DNA of 64,000 bases from Pseudomonadota bacterium (GTDB lineage Bacteria; Pseudomonadota; Alphaproteobacteria; SHVP01). Location of the stretch: assembly GCA_027622715.1 (NCBI GenBank), contig JAQBYN010000001.1:62001-126000 (forward strand). The letters run 5' to 3'. How positions within the stretch are numbered: the first letter of the stretch is position 1; each line of letters begins with the position of its first letter. Positions 1 to 9,523 of this stretch are shown one piece after another. The notes below the pieces were generated by a model that saw only the letters and a list, made by a program, of their open reading frames with translations, searched no databases and was not told the origin of the DNA. The translations under genes and the position numbers were made by a program.

Positions 1-1317
1 GAGCACCCATGCGTTGTCCCCAACAAAAAACGTCTCGGCCGTCTTGCCGGCGACGTCCGCCGCCCGGGTTTTGAAGATCCGGAGGCCCGCTTTGTTGCAG
101 GTCACGATGGCACCTTGATCATCAAACGTGATCACGCCGTTCGACATACTTTCCAGCATCGAATCGTTGTAGTTCTTCATCTGCTGGATGTCGTCGAACA
201 GCTTCGCATTCTCCAACGCAATCGCGACCTGCGCCGTAAACGCCTTGAGTCTGCTTTCGTCTTCGGCGGTGAACGGTCCGCCACGCTTATTGAGTACCTG
301 GGTGACGCCGATGACCTTGCCGCTCTTGTTGGCGACCGGTACGCAGAGTATCGATCGGGTGAAGAATCCCGTCTGCTTGTCAAAACCGGGGTTGAAGCGA
401 AGATCGGCGTACGCGTGCGGAATGTTCACGCTCTTTTTGGACGTAAACACCGCGCCTGCAATGCCGGCATTGTTGGGGAGACGGATTTCGCCGATCGTCG
501 AATCGCCTTGGGCAACGCGCGAAAAAAGTTCGCCCGTCTTCTCGTCGCTCAAGAATAATGTCGAGCGCTCAGCGCCCAGCATCCGCGTCGCTTCGCCCAT
601 TACGCGCTGGAGCAATGTCCCGAGCTCAAGTTCTGACGTCACGTCCGCGACGAGATCGAGAAACTCCATCTCCCTTTCGCGGCTGTCCTTCATCCGTTCG
701 ACAAAGACTGTGCTCTGAAGCGCGACTGCCGCCTGCGTTGTCATTTGCTCTAACAAGTGACGGTCATCCTCAGTGAACTTTCCCTCGTTTTTGTTGAGAG
801 ACTGCATCACGCCGATGACTTCGCCTTTTACCGTCCGGATCGGAACGCAGAGAACGCTCTTGGTCGTAAACCCGGTTTGTTGGTCGATCGCGCGATTGAA
901 CCGCTCGTCCTTGTAGGCATCGTGGATGATGATGCCTTTACCGTCGGTGAATGCGTGACCGGCGATGCCGCTTGTATTGAGAATCCGAATCTCGCGGCGA
1001 AAGGTCCCTTGTGCGACCCGCGAATACAGCTCGCCGGTTTGGGGGTCATTCAGGAACAGCGTGCCGCGTTCGCAGCCGAGCTCAAATGACGTCATTTCGA
1101 CGAGGGTTTCGAGGATATCGTCGAGCGATTCGATCGACGCGCAGCGCCGCGAGACACTCAGCAGAATTTCGGCATGCCGCAAGCGCGCATCGACGTCCTG
1201 CCGACGATCAGCCTCGGCCGTCGACGCCTCGGCGCCAGTGGCCGGCGCCTTTTTCTTGGCGCGCCCCTTCCGCTGATTAGCCTTGGCCTTTTCCGCCGTT
1301 TCCGACTGCATCGCCAT
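1..1317 (-). CDS. Tandem GAF-domain sensor protein with the start of a PAS domain; C-terminus runs off the left edge (partial)
   Basis: Manual reverse-strand translation gives one open frame from ATG at 1317 to base 1: MAMQSETAEKAKANQRKGRAKKK...two GAF-like units ('ERGTLFLNDPQTGELYSRVAQG...TKSVLCVPIRTVKGEVIGVMQSLNK' and 'ERSTLFLSDEKTGELFSRVAQG...TRSILCVPVANKSGKVIGVTQVLNK'), then PAS-like 'MLESMSNGVITFDDQGAIVTCNKAG'. Not in the supplied ORF track because no stop lies within the window. Confidence 0.85.
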   Translation of the reverse strand, partial: MAMQSETAEKAKANQRKGRAKKKAPATGAEASTAEADRRQDVDARLRHAEILLSVSRRCASIESLDDILETLVEMTSFELGCERGTLFLNDPQTGELYSRVAQGTFRREIRILNTSGIAGHAFTDGKGIIIHDAYKDERFNRAIDQQTGFTTKSVLCVPIRTVKGEVIGVMQSLNKNEGKFTEDDRHLLEQMTTQAAVALQSTVFVERMKDSREREMEFLDLVADVTSELELGTLLQRVMGEATRMLGAERSTLFLSDEKTGELFSRVAQGDSTIGEIRLPNNAGIAGAVFTSKKSVNIPHAYADLRFNPGFDKQTGFFTRSILCVPVANKSGKVIGVTQVLNKRGGPFTAEDESRLKAFTAQVAIALENAKLFDDIQQMKNYNDSMLESMSNGVITFDDQGAIVTCNKAGLRIFKTRAADVAGKTAETFFVGDNAWVL

Positions 1318-1951
1318 GCAGGCTCTCCCACTGATCTCGTAGTATGCGAAGGGACTCTTGAAGGTGAGTCACCTCGTTTCGGCGAGCACGCTCTTCGTCG
1401 TGTATTTTACCCTCATATTCCGCGCGTGTCCTATCTAGCGAGTCTCTGAGGGATTGTGCGGCTTCGCGAAGCGTCGCTATCTCTCCGCTCGATTCGGCGA
1501 CCGCGTGTTGGACGTTCCTCTGAGCCTCGAAACGATGGGTGTCAAGTTCGTCGCGGAGCGCCTGAGCCGCGCTTTTAAGCTGTCGAATTTCGTTGGCGGC
1601 GTCTGCCCGCGCTTCCTGGACCCTGGTATCTGCCGCGTGCCGTACGTCGTCCACCTTGTCGCGAAGGCTTTGGGCCGCGGCGCGCAATTGGACGATTTCG
1701 TCGTAGGATTCCGCTCGAGCCTTTTGGACGGCGGCCTCTTTGTCCATGCGTAGGTTATCGAGCTCGTCGCGCAACGCTTGCGCTGTCTCTCTAAGTTGGG
1801 CGATTTCATCTTGCGACCCCGCGGCGGCACGCTGGCCCACGGTTTGCTTCTCGAATTCGCTGCGCTCGAGCTCCTCGCGGAGTGCCGCAGCAGTCAGCCT
1901 GAGCTGCCGTATTTCCGTTTCAAGTTCGTGCAGCTTTTCAGCGTTATCCAT
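1277..1951 (-). CDS. Coiled-coil protein built of about six 36-residue repeats
   Basis: ORF 1277..2011; likely start MDNAEKLHELETEIRQLR at 1951. Repeats of 'EIxQLRxAAQxLRDELDxxR...' at exact 36-aa spacing. Overlaps the GAF gene start by 41 nt. Confidence 0.7.
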   Translation of the reverse strand: MDNAEKLHELETEIRQLRLTAAALREELERSEFEKQTVGQRAAAGSQDEIAQLRETAQALRDELDNLRMDKEAAVQKARAESYDEIVQLRAAAQSLRDKVDDVRHAADTRVQEARADAANEIRQLKSAAQALRDELDTHRFEAQRNVQHAVAESSGEIATLREAAQSLRDSLDRTRAEYEGKIHDEERARRNEVTHLQESLRILRDQWESLHGDAVGNGGKGQG

Positions 1952-2023
1952 TGCGTCCCGCAACCAAAGCTTGCGACCGCACCGACCGCAAGCGCAAAAT
2001 CTTCCGCGCAAGGGCCCGCAAAA

Positions 2024-3049
2024 TCAAGGTTTCCCAGTGCCACGCGGGCGAACAACCGCCAGCGCACCGTCGGCCAGTCCAAATGCAAACGCGCCGGTGC
2101 CCTCGTCGATGCTCAGCATTCTCGTCTGGACGCGCGCCGGCAGAGGGGTTTCGCCGAGGTCCTTGAAACGCCCGCCCGCGAAACTCACCACCCTGAGAGA
2201 TCCCCGATCGGCGCTTGGGAGCACGATGTCCACGGTTCCATCGCCGTCGATATCGGCCACACGAGACAGAAAGAGGTCGCGCGATCCAATGAAGTGATTC
2301 GAGAAGCCGCGTACGCTGTGGTCGTCTTTCAAGGTGCCGCCTTCGATTTCATATAGCTGGAGAACACCGCCGATGTGGGGCGTCTTAACCACCGCGATTT
2401 CGGCCCGACCGTCGCCATCAAAGTCAGCGACGCCGACAGGATTCAACCAGCGGCTCGGTCGCCCGATCGGTGCGGCCTCCGCAATGAGCGCAAGGCGACC
2501 TTCCCTGAGGCCGAAGACCGCAACTGCGGACCCTGTATCAATGTAGGACCGGACAACCACGATCTCGTCCTGCCCGTCGCCATCGACGTCATGGAGGCGC
2601 GGGACAATATCTTCAAGGACGGAGTCTGTCGGTAATCGGTAATCCAGAATGTTGCCGCCGTTGGTCTGAATCCGTAGACCGCTTGCTTCGATGGCATCGC
2701 CGATGACGCCGTGGCGGTAGCGGCTGGTCGGGCCCACTAGATAGGCTTCGCTGATTTCGCCGGCGCCGAGCGCCACGAGCCCATCTGGAAGCATGTCCGC
2801 TCGGCGCGGGCCGGGTGGGCGCTCATAAGAGCCTTGCCGATCGACAATGACCCGCCCATCAGGGGCGGCACCGATTCGAAAGAATACGCCTGAACGGGTC
2901 AGTGCGATCGTCCGACCTTGGTCCTCGAACAGGTCAGCGACGCCGGTCGGCACCGCCACGAATTCAACTGTCCACTCCGCGGCGAGTGCGGGTGTTACCG
3001 GCACGACCAGCCACGTGGCAGCAACCAGGAGCGCCAACGAACGTTTCAT
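2024..3049 (-). CDS. Secreted FG-GAP/VCBS-repeat protein
   Basis: Signal peptide MKRSLALLVAATWLVVPVTPALAA; repeated 'DVDGDGQDEIVVV', 'DFDGDGRAEIAVV', 'DIDGDGTVDIVLP'. Confidence 0.8.
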   Translation of the reverse strand: MKRSLALLVAATWLVVPVTPALAAEWTVEFVAVPTGVADLFEDQGRTIALTRSGVFFRIGAAPDGRVIVDRQGSYERPPGPRRADMLPDGLVALGAGEISEAYLVGPTSRYRHGVIGDAIEASGLRIQTNGGNILDYRLPTDSVLEDIVPRLHDVDGDGQDEIVVVRSYIDTGSAVAVFGLREGRLALIAEAAPIGRPSRWLNPVGVADFDGDGRAEIAVVKTPHIGGVLQLYEIEGGTLKDDHSVRGFSNHFIGSRDLFLSRVADIDGDGTVDIVLPSADRGSLRVVSFAGGRFKDLGETPLPARVQTRMLSIDEGTGAFAFGLADGALAVVRPRGTGKP

Positions 3050-3214
3050 CTATTGAGATCCCAATGGGTTGGTTTCGCCTAGTCCTACACCAATCGGCGA
3101 TCAAGATGGTTCACGAGTTGTCGAGGATTTGGCGGAATCTTGATCTTTGTCGACAAGTCGGTCGCTAGATTGTGCCGTTGCCCTCCAGGCGTATCGGCAT
3201 AATCCCGATGCGTT

Positions 3215-4159
3215 TCACGCAGCCGATCCCGGTGGGCGCGCCCCGGTCCGCTCGACAATCAACCCGTAATGTTCGGGCCGTCTGTGTTTTTCGAAGGCAA
3301 ACCACGTCTCTTTGTAAGATCGGCACCAATCGAGGTTGCACTTGGCGACGATGAGTTCGTCCTCCAGCGTTGAGGCCATCGCGACGATCTCGCCGGACGG
3401 CGCGATGATTGCGCTTTGTCCCAACTGGTCGACGCCCTCCTCTCGCCCCGCTTTGGCCACCCCAATAACCCATGTCGCATTCTGATAGGCGCCGGACTGC
3501 ATGCTGAGATGGTTGTGGAACGACGTTAGGTGATCGTGCTCCGGCGCCGGGGGATTATGGGTCGGCGTGTTGTAGCCAATGAATACCGCCTCCACATCTT
3601 GGAGCCCCATCACCCGGTACGATTCCGGCCAACGACGGTCGTTGCAAATGCAAATCCCCAAATTGCCATCCATCGAAGATACGACGGGGAAACCTAGATC
3701 GCCGACCTCGAAATAGCGCTTTTCGAGATGTTGAAACGCTCGGTAAGGCTCGTGCTCCGCGTGTCCGGGAAGGTGGATTTTGCGGTACTTCAGCGCGATG
3801 TTCCCGCGCCTATCGACGATCACCGCCGTATTGAAGCGGCGGGTTACGCCATCGACCACGACCAGCTCGGCATAACCGATATGAAAACCAACGCCGAGCC
3901 GCTTGGCCTCGTCGAACAACGGTTGCGTGGCCGGGCTTGGAAACGCGCGCTCAAAGTAGGCGTCGATCTCGTCTTGGTCATCGATGAACCACCGCGGGAA
4001 GAAGGTCGTCAGGGCCAGCTCGGGATAGACGATCATGTCGCACCCCCGCGCATGCCCCTCGCGCATCATGGCAAGCAGTCGACCGACGACGACCTGCCGG
4101 CTTTCGTCACGAGCAATGGGGCCGAGCTGGGCGGCGCCGACGTTGAGGATGCGGCTCAT
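3215..4159 (-). CDS. Nitrilase-superfamily amidohydrolase, N-carbamoyl-D-amino-acid hydrolase-like
   Basis: 'PELALTTFFPRWF', 'GYAELVVVDGVTRRFNTAVIVDRRGNIALKYRKIHLPGHAEHEPYRAFQHLEKRYFEVGDLGFPV', 'CNDRRWPESYRVMGLQ', 'GYNTPTHNPPAPEHDHLTSFHNHLSMQSGAYQN' closely match D-carbamoylase motifs (E-K-C triad). Confidence 0.9.
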   Translation of the reverse strand: MSRILNVGAAQLGPIARDESRQVVVGRLLAMMREGHARGCDMIVYPELALTTFFPRWFIDDQDEIDAYFERAFPSPATQPLFDEAKRLGVGFHIGYAELVVVDGVTRRFNTAVIVDRRGNIALKYRKIHLPGHAEHEPYRAFQHLEKRYFEVGDLGFPVVSSMDGNLGICICNDRRWPESYRVMGLQDVEAVFIGYNTPTHNPPAPEHDHLTSFHNHLSMQSGAYQNATWVIGVAKAGREEGVDQLGQSAIIAPSGEIVAMASTLEDELIVAKCNLDWCRSYKETWFAFEKHRRPEHYGLIVERTGARPPGSAA

Positions 4160-4165
4160 CTGGCG

Positions 4166-5413
4166 CTACTGGTTTGCCAGGGCGATCATCGCTTCGGCAA
4201 GGACGCGCGCGCCCGCCGCTAGATCCGCTGGGCGGGCCGCCTCGACTTCGTTGTGACTGATGCCCTTTTCGCAGGGCACGAAGATCATGCCCGCCGGGCA
4301 AATGTCGTTCATGTATTTAGCATCGTGCAGGGCGCCTGAAATCATGTCGCGGTGGGATAGCTTGAGTTCCTTCGTGCAATCCCTGATCCGGCCGACGACG
4401 CCATCGTCGAATTTGATCGGCGGCACGTTATAGGTCTCGCGCAAAGTGTATTTGAGCCCGTTTGCGTTGCGTCGGCATACGTCTTCGACTTTGTCGCCCA
4501 ATTCCTTGAGGAACGCCGCATCTGGGTGACGAATATCGAGCGTGAAGTAGACGTGGCCGGGAACGGTGTTGGGTGACCCCGGCGCAACCTCGAAGCATCC
4601 GACGGTAAAGCGCAAAATGTCTTTGTCGTCGACCGTGAGTTCGTACAATTCGGCGACAATCGCGTGCGCCGCGCGAAACGCGTCACGCCGGGCTGAGAAT
4701 GGTGTGGTTCCGGCATGCGCCTCCGAGCCCTCGACGTCGACAGCAAACCAGCGACATCCCTGAATGCCTGTGACGATGCCGATGGTCAGATCTTCCATTT
4801 CGAGGATCGGGCCCTGTTCGATGTGTGCCTCGATATAGGCGCCGAGCGGCGTACCGAACGCCCGCCGTTGCGCGCCCGGAGTGGCGGCCAAAGTTGCCGG
4901 CAGCAGATCGCCGACCTTGGCGCCGGTGCGATCGATTACGGCGAGCATCTCGTCGAAGTTCATCGCGCCTGTGTAAACCGCCGACCCCATGGTCGCTGGT
5001 TGAAACCGACCGCCCTCTTCATTGGACCAGGCGACGAATTCGAGCGGCCGCTTGGTCACGATGCCGGCGTCTTCAGCGGCCTCAAGCACTTCAAGGCCGG
5101 CCAGGACTCCGTAGGCGCCATCGAACTTTCCGCCGGTTGGTTGGCTGTCGATGTGGCTGCCGGTGACGACCGGGGCGGCATCTGGATCGGTCCCGGCCCG
5201 ACGAAAGAACAAGTTGCCGATATCGTCCACTGCGCAGGAAAACCCGCGCGCCGCGGCCCAACCGGCGAGGAGTTTGCGGGCTTCGGCTTCCTCAGGGGTA
5301 AACGCCTGCCGATTGACGCCGCCTTTGGCCGTCGCGCCGATCTTCGCCAAATCCATGTGGCGTTGCCACAACCTTTGTTCGTTCACGGCATTTGCGATCG
5401 TCAATGGACACAC
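4166..5413 (-). CDS. hyuC: M20-family Zn-dependent hydrolase, N-carbamoyl-L-amino-acid hydrolase/allantoate amidohydrolase-like
   Basis: 'GSHIDSQPTGGKFDGAYGVLAGLEVLEA', 'WSNEEGGRFQPATMGSAVYTG', 'EAHIEQGPILE', 'SGALHDAKYMNDICPAGMIFVPCEKGISHNEVE'. Confidence 0.88.
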   Translation of the reverse strand: MCPLTIANAVNEQRLWQRHMDLAKIGATAKGGVNRQAFTPEEAEARKLLAGWAAARGFSCAVDDIGNLFFRRAGTDPDAAPVVTGSHIDSQPTGGKFDGAYGVLAGLEVLEAAEDAGIVTKRPLEFVAWSNEEGGRFQPATMGSAVYTGAMNFDEMLAVIDRTGAKVGDLLPATLAATPGAQRRAFGTPLGAYIEAHIEQGPILEMEDLTIGIVTGIQGCRWFAVDVEGSEAHAGTTPFSARRDAFRAAHAIVAELYELTVDDKDILRFTVGCFEVAPGSPNTVPGHVYFTLDIRHPDAAFLKELGDKVEDVCRRNANGLKYTLRETYNVPPIKFDDGVVGRIRDCTKELKLSHRDMISGALHDAKYMNDICPAGMIFVPCEKGISHNEVEAARPADLAAGARVLAEAMIALANQ

Positions 5414-5600
5414 TCCTGGTCAGCGGCGTATCAGCGCCGAATCGGTTTCACTGGCTAGCTGGACGGGACGCCCTCCCACCACTTATTATTCCTCGCTGGT
5501 GCGCGATGTCCAGCGGTCGCCCAAACTGCGCCGGATCAGCAACCCAAGAACAATCAATGTCATGCGCCGCAGGCAGCGGTAGCGCCGGGAGACCAATTGC

Positions 5601-7685
5601 ATGAAGCTTATAGGTGTCGACGTCGGTGGCACATTCACCGATCTGGTATTGACCGATACAACGGCCAACCAGACCATCATCCACAAGGTGCCGACGACCC
5701 CGCACGACCCTTCGGAGGGCGTGATGGCCGGGTTGATCGAGCTTTGTGAGCGCAACGGCATCGACCGCACCGAAATTGATCATGTCCTGCACGGGACGAC
5801 CATCGCGACCAACGCCGTGCTTGAGCACAAAGGCGCGGTCACCGGCATGATCACGACCAAGGGCTACCGAGATATCATCCATATCGGCCGCCACCAACGC
5901 CCCGAGCACTATTCCATCATGCAGGAGATCCCGTGGCAGGATCGGCCGCTGATCAAGCGCCGACACCGCAAGACGGTTGCTGAACGGATTGCGCCGCCGA
6001 AAGGTGAGGTTCTTGTACCGCTCGATGAGGAAGAGGTCCGGATCGCCGCGCGCGAATTGAAGGCGCAGGGCGTCGAGTCGATCGCCGTGTGTTTCCTGTT
6101 CTCCTACATCGACCCGAGCCATGAAGACCGGGCGAAAGCAATCGTTCTAGAAGAATTTCCCGAGGCGTTCGTCACGACATCGTCCGATATTTCGCCGCAG
6201 TTTCGGGAGTTCGAGCGCTTTACGACCGCGGCGATGAACGCGTTTGTCGGCCCAAAAGTGCGGACCTACGTCAAGAACCTGGCCGCCAACATCGCCGCCA
6301 GCGGGCTAAAGGCCGATCTACATATTATGGGATCGAACGGCGGCGTCGCGACGGCGGCGTTGGTCGCGGAGCGCCCGGTCTTGACCCTTCTGTCGGGACC
6401 AGCGGCCGGTGTCCTCGGCGGCGCCTGGTGCGGTGCGCTATCGGCGCGAAACCGCTTGATCACGTTCGACGTTGGCGGCACCAGTGCCGATATCGGCATT
6501 GTCACCGACGGACGCTTTGGCGAGGCGACCGCACGAGACACATCGATTGCCGGGTTTCCGCTGATGGTGCCGATGATCGACATTCACACAATCGGTGCCG
6601 GTGGCGGCAGCATCGCCTGGCGCGACGCCGGTGGGACATTCAAAGTGGGGCCGCGCAGTGCTGGATCACAGCCCGGCCCCGCAGCCTATGGCCGGGGCGG
6701 CACGTTGCCTACGGTCACCGACGCTAACGTCGTTCTCGGTCGGCTGAGCAAAGACAACTTCTTGGGCGGCGAGATGACGCTCGACGGGCCGGCCGCCAAC
6801 GATGTTATCGTCGCCTTTGCCGACAAGATGGAACTGCCCGTTCACGAATGCGCGGAAGGCATTCTGACCATCATCAACGCGAGCATGGCCAATGCGATTC
6901 GGTCGCGCACGGTACAAAAGGGAATCGACCCGCGCGAATATGCCTTGGTCGCATTTGGCGGTGCCGGCCCCTTGCACGGCGCCGAGGTTGCGGCTGAGCT
7001 CGGCATCTCAGAAGTCATCATTCCGCCCTACCCCGGCATCACATCGGCCGTTGGCCTGCTGACGACCGACCACAAGTACGATGCGATCAAGACCGAATTC
7101 CAGGTTGAAGGCGACCTGGACCTGCCGCGGATCAATCAAGACTTTGACGCCATGGAAGAGAATCTCCGCAAGTTGTTCGTCGCCGAAGGCCTATCGGATG
7201 ATGAAATGGCGTTCCAACGGGCTGGCGATTTCCGCTATGCCGGTCAAGGGTACGAGCTGCGGATCGACTTCCCGGGCGGTCGGGTGGACGATGATCTCAT
7301 GGTGAGCGTGTTCAACCGGTTCCATGAAATTCACTTGGGGGAATACGGTCAAAACTATCCGGACACGCCCGTTGAGCTGGTGAACGTAAGAGTTACCGGA
7401 GTTGGCCAAATGCCGAAGATTCAGGCCGCCGTTGTTGACGAATCGACAACCCGGTCTCTGGACGCCGCGCTCGTGCGGCGCGATTCGACGATGTTCCGGG
7501 TTGATGGCGACCTGCAAACCTTCGAGACGCCCTATTATCGGCGCGAGCTTTTGCCGCTCAATCAACCGATTCCGGGGCCGGCGATTGTCTTGCAAAAAGA
7601 CACCACGACGGTGGTGCCACCGACCTGTACGTTCAGCGCAGACCGCAGCGGCAATCTGTTCATCCAAGTTGGAGAGATAAAATGA
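5601..7685 (+). CDS. hyuA: Hydantoinase/oxoprolinase subunit A
   Basis: '[14 protein letters not shown]', '[16 protein letters not shown]', '[13 protein letters not shown]', 'GAGGGSIAW', '[13 protein letters not shown]', 'FGGAGPLHG'. Confidence 0.95.
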   Translation: MKLIGVDVGGTFTDLVLTDTTANQTIIHKVPTTPHDPSEGVMAGLIELCERNGIDRTEIDHVLHGTTIATNAVLEHKGAVTGMITTKGYRDIIHIGRHQRPEHYSIMQEIPWQDRPLIKRRHRKTVAERIAPPKGEVLVPLDEEEVRIAARELKAQGVESIAVCFLFSYIDPSHEDRAKAIVLEEFPEAFVTTSSDISPQFREFERFTTAAMNAFVGPKVRTYVKNLAANIAASGLKADLHIMGSNGGVATAALVAERPVLTLLSGPAAGVLGGAWCGALSARNRLITFDVGGTSADIGIVTDGRFGEATARDTSIAGFPLMVPMIDIHTIGAGGGSIAWRDAGGTFKVGPRSAGSQPGPAAYGRGGTLPTVTDANVVLGRLSKDNFLGGEMTLDGPAANDVIVAFADKMELPVHECAEGILTIINASMANAIRSRTVQKGIDPREYALVAFGGAGPLHGAEVAAELGISEVIIPPYPGITSAVGLLTTDHKYDAIKTEFQVEGDLDLPRINQDFDAMEENLRKLFVAEGLSDDEMAFQRAGDFRYAGQGYELRIDFPGGRVDDDLMVSVFNRFHEIHLGEYGQNYPDTPVELVNVRVTGVGQMPKIQAAVVDESTTRSLDAALVRRDSTMFRVDGDLQTFETPYYRRELLPLNQPIPGPAIVLQKDTTTVVPPTCTFSADRSGNLFIQVGEIK

Positions 7686-9478
7686 CCTCATCCAGCATCC
7701 CCGGCCAAGGTGACAATCGCTGGGCTGTCGATCCGATCACCGCAAGCGTGATCCAGGGCGCGCTCGAGAGCATCGCGGTCGAGATGGGCTACAAACTCAT
7801 GCGCATGGCGTATTCATCTATTATCCGCGAGTCGGAAGATTTCGGCGCGGCCATTGTTGACGTCCAATGCCGTCAGCTTTGTGAATCCAAACAGAGTACG
7901 CCGCTTCAGTCCGGCCCGATCCCGGGTTACATCAAAGGCATCAACCGCACGCTGGAAGCGCGCGGTGAAAAAATCATGCCGGGCGATGTCATCATGCATA
8001 ACGATCCGTATGGCGGGTCGTCTCACGGCCCCGATGTTCTGTTTGCTGTCCCCGTCTTCTTTGACGACAAGCTGGTGGGATGGTCGGCAACGACCGCGCA
8101 TCACCTTGACATCGGCTCGCTGAGCCCGGGTTCGTGCGGCATCGTCGATGCGATGGATGTTTACGCCGAAGGCCTACAATTCAAAGCCATTAAGGTCTTT
8201 GACCAAGGCCGGAAAAACGAGATGGTCTGGCACATGCTGCGCGACAATATTCGCGCATCTCATCTCGTCGTCGCCGACATGGAAGCCCAAATCGCCGCGT
8301 CGAGGATTGGCGCCCAGCGCTTCATCACCTTGATCGAACGCTATGGCCTCGAGATCGTTAGCGCTGCATCCGAAGCACTGATGGACGCGTCGGAAAAGAT
8401 GATGCGCAACGCCATTAGCGATATCTCGGACGGGGTCTACACCGCGACCGGCCACATCGACGGCTTTGAAAATAGCGAAGACCCAAAAGAGAAGAATCTA
8501 CCCATCGTGGTGACGGTCACAGTCGCGGGCAGCGATATGACGGTCGACCTGACCGGCACCGCCGACCAAATCAACCTGCCGATCAATATGCCGTTCGAGG
8601 GCACCGTCGATGTTGCCATTTGGCTGACGGTCCGGTCGATCCTGGCTGATACCGCGACGGTCGGCCATGTGCCGCAAAACAGCGGGCTGACGCGACCTAT
8701 CAAGATCATCGCGCCGAAAGGCTCGCTGGCCAATCCGAACTTTCCGGCGCCAGTCATCGCACGGTTCGCGCCGGGCGTCATGATCGCCGACACCCTTATG
8801 CGGGCGCTGGCGCCCGCGGTCCCGAAGCAAATCAGCGCCGGCGTCGGGAATTTGAAGGTCATCGCCTTCTCCGGCCTGGAGCAGGGCCGGCACTGGGTTC
8901 ACATGGAGATATTCGAAGGCGCCTACGGCGGCCGCTATGGCAAAGACGGCATGGACGCGGTGGACACGTTGTATGCCAACACCCGCAACAATCCGATCGA
9001 AGACATCGAGTCCCATCTGCCGTTGCGCGTTGACCGCTATGAGATGCGCGAGGGCGTAGTCCCTGCCGGCAAGTGGCGCGGCGGCATCGGTGCAATTAGA
9101 GAGTTCTCCTTTCTTGGCGATGGCGGCTATTCCGTCGAAGGCGAAGGCCACCTGTTCAAGCCTTGGGGCTTTGAAGGCGGCCAAGAGGGTGACCCGGCCA
9201 GCCTTCGGTTCGACCGCCATGACGGCAAGTCCGAGGACCTGCCGTCAAAACTTCCTTATCGCGTGGCCAAGACCGGCGACACGTTCGTGGCCTACGGTCC
9301 TTGCGGCGGCGGATACGGCGACCCTTTGGCGCGCGATCCACTCGATGTCCTCGACGATGTGCTGGACGGCTACATTGGGGCGGAAGCGGCCAAGGCTGAC
9401 TACGGTGTGGTCATCGCCAATTCGGTCGTGGACGATGCGGCCACCTCGAAACTGCGTGCCAGCCTGACATCGGCATAA
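7682..9478 (+). CDS. hyuB: Hydantoinase B/oxoprolinase subunit
   Basis: '[20 protein letters not shown]', '[18 protein letters not shown]', '[10 protein letters not shown]'; ATGA overlap with hyuA. Confidence 0.95.
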   Translation: MTSSSIPGQGDNRWAVDPITASVIQGALESIAVEMGYKLMRMAYSSIIRESEDFGAAIVDVQCRQLCESKQSTPLQSGPIPGYIKGINRTLEARGEKIMPGDVIMHNDPYGGSSHGPDVLFAVPVFFDDKLVGWSATTAHHLDIGSLSPGSCGIVDAMDVYAEGLQFKAIKVFDQGRKNEMVWHMLRDNIRASHLVVADMEAQIAASRIGAQRFITLIERYGLEIVSAASEALMDASEKMMRNAISDISDGVYTATGHIDGFENSEDPKEKNLPIVVTVTVAGSDMTVDLTGTADQINLPINMPFEGTVDVAIWLTVRSILADTATVGHVPQNSGLTRPIKIIAPKGSLANPNFPAPVIARFAPGVMIADTLMRALAPAVPKQISAGVGNLKVIAFSGLEQGRHWVHMEIFEGAYGGRYGKDGMDAVDTLYANTRNNPIEDIESHLPLRVDRYEMREGVVPAGKWRGGIGAIREFSFLGDGGYSVEGEGHLFKPWGFEGGQEGDPASLRFDRHDGKSEDLPSKLPYRVAKTGDTFVAYGPCGGGYGDPLARDPLDVLDDVLDGYIGAEAAKADYGVVIANSVVDDAATSKLRASLTSA

Positions 9479-9523
9479 CGGTCAGGCTCGACGACATGCA
9501 CGCCGGCCGAATGGGCGGGTATC

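Noticed and set aside
4715-5458. 247-aa + ORF antisense to hyuC
   Set aside because: Antisense to a conserved M20 hydrolase.
5486-5566. Short hydrophobic minus-strand peptide (MTLIVLGLLIRRSLGDRWTSRTSEE) in the hyuC/hyuA intergenic region
   Set aside because: Only 25 codons, no convincing RBS and no recognised homology; could be chance.
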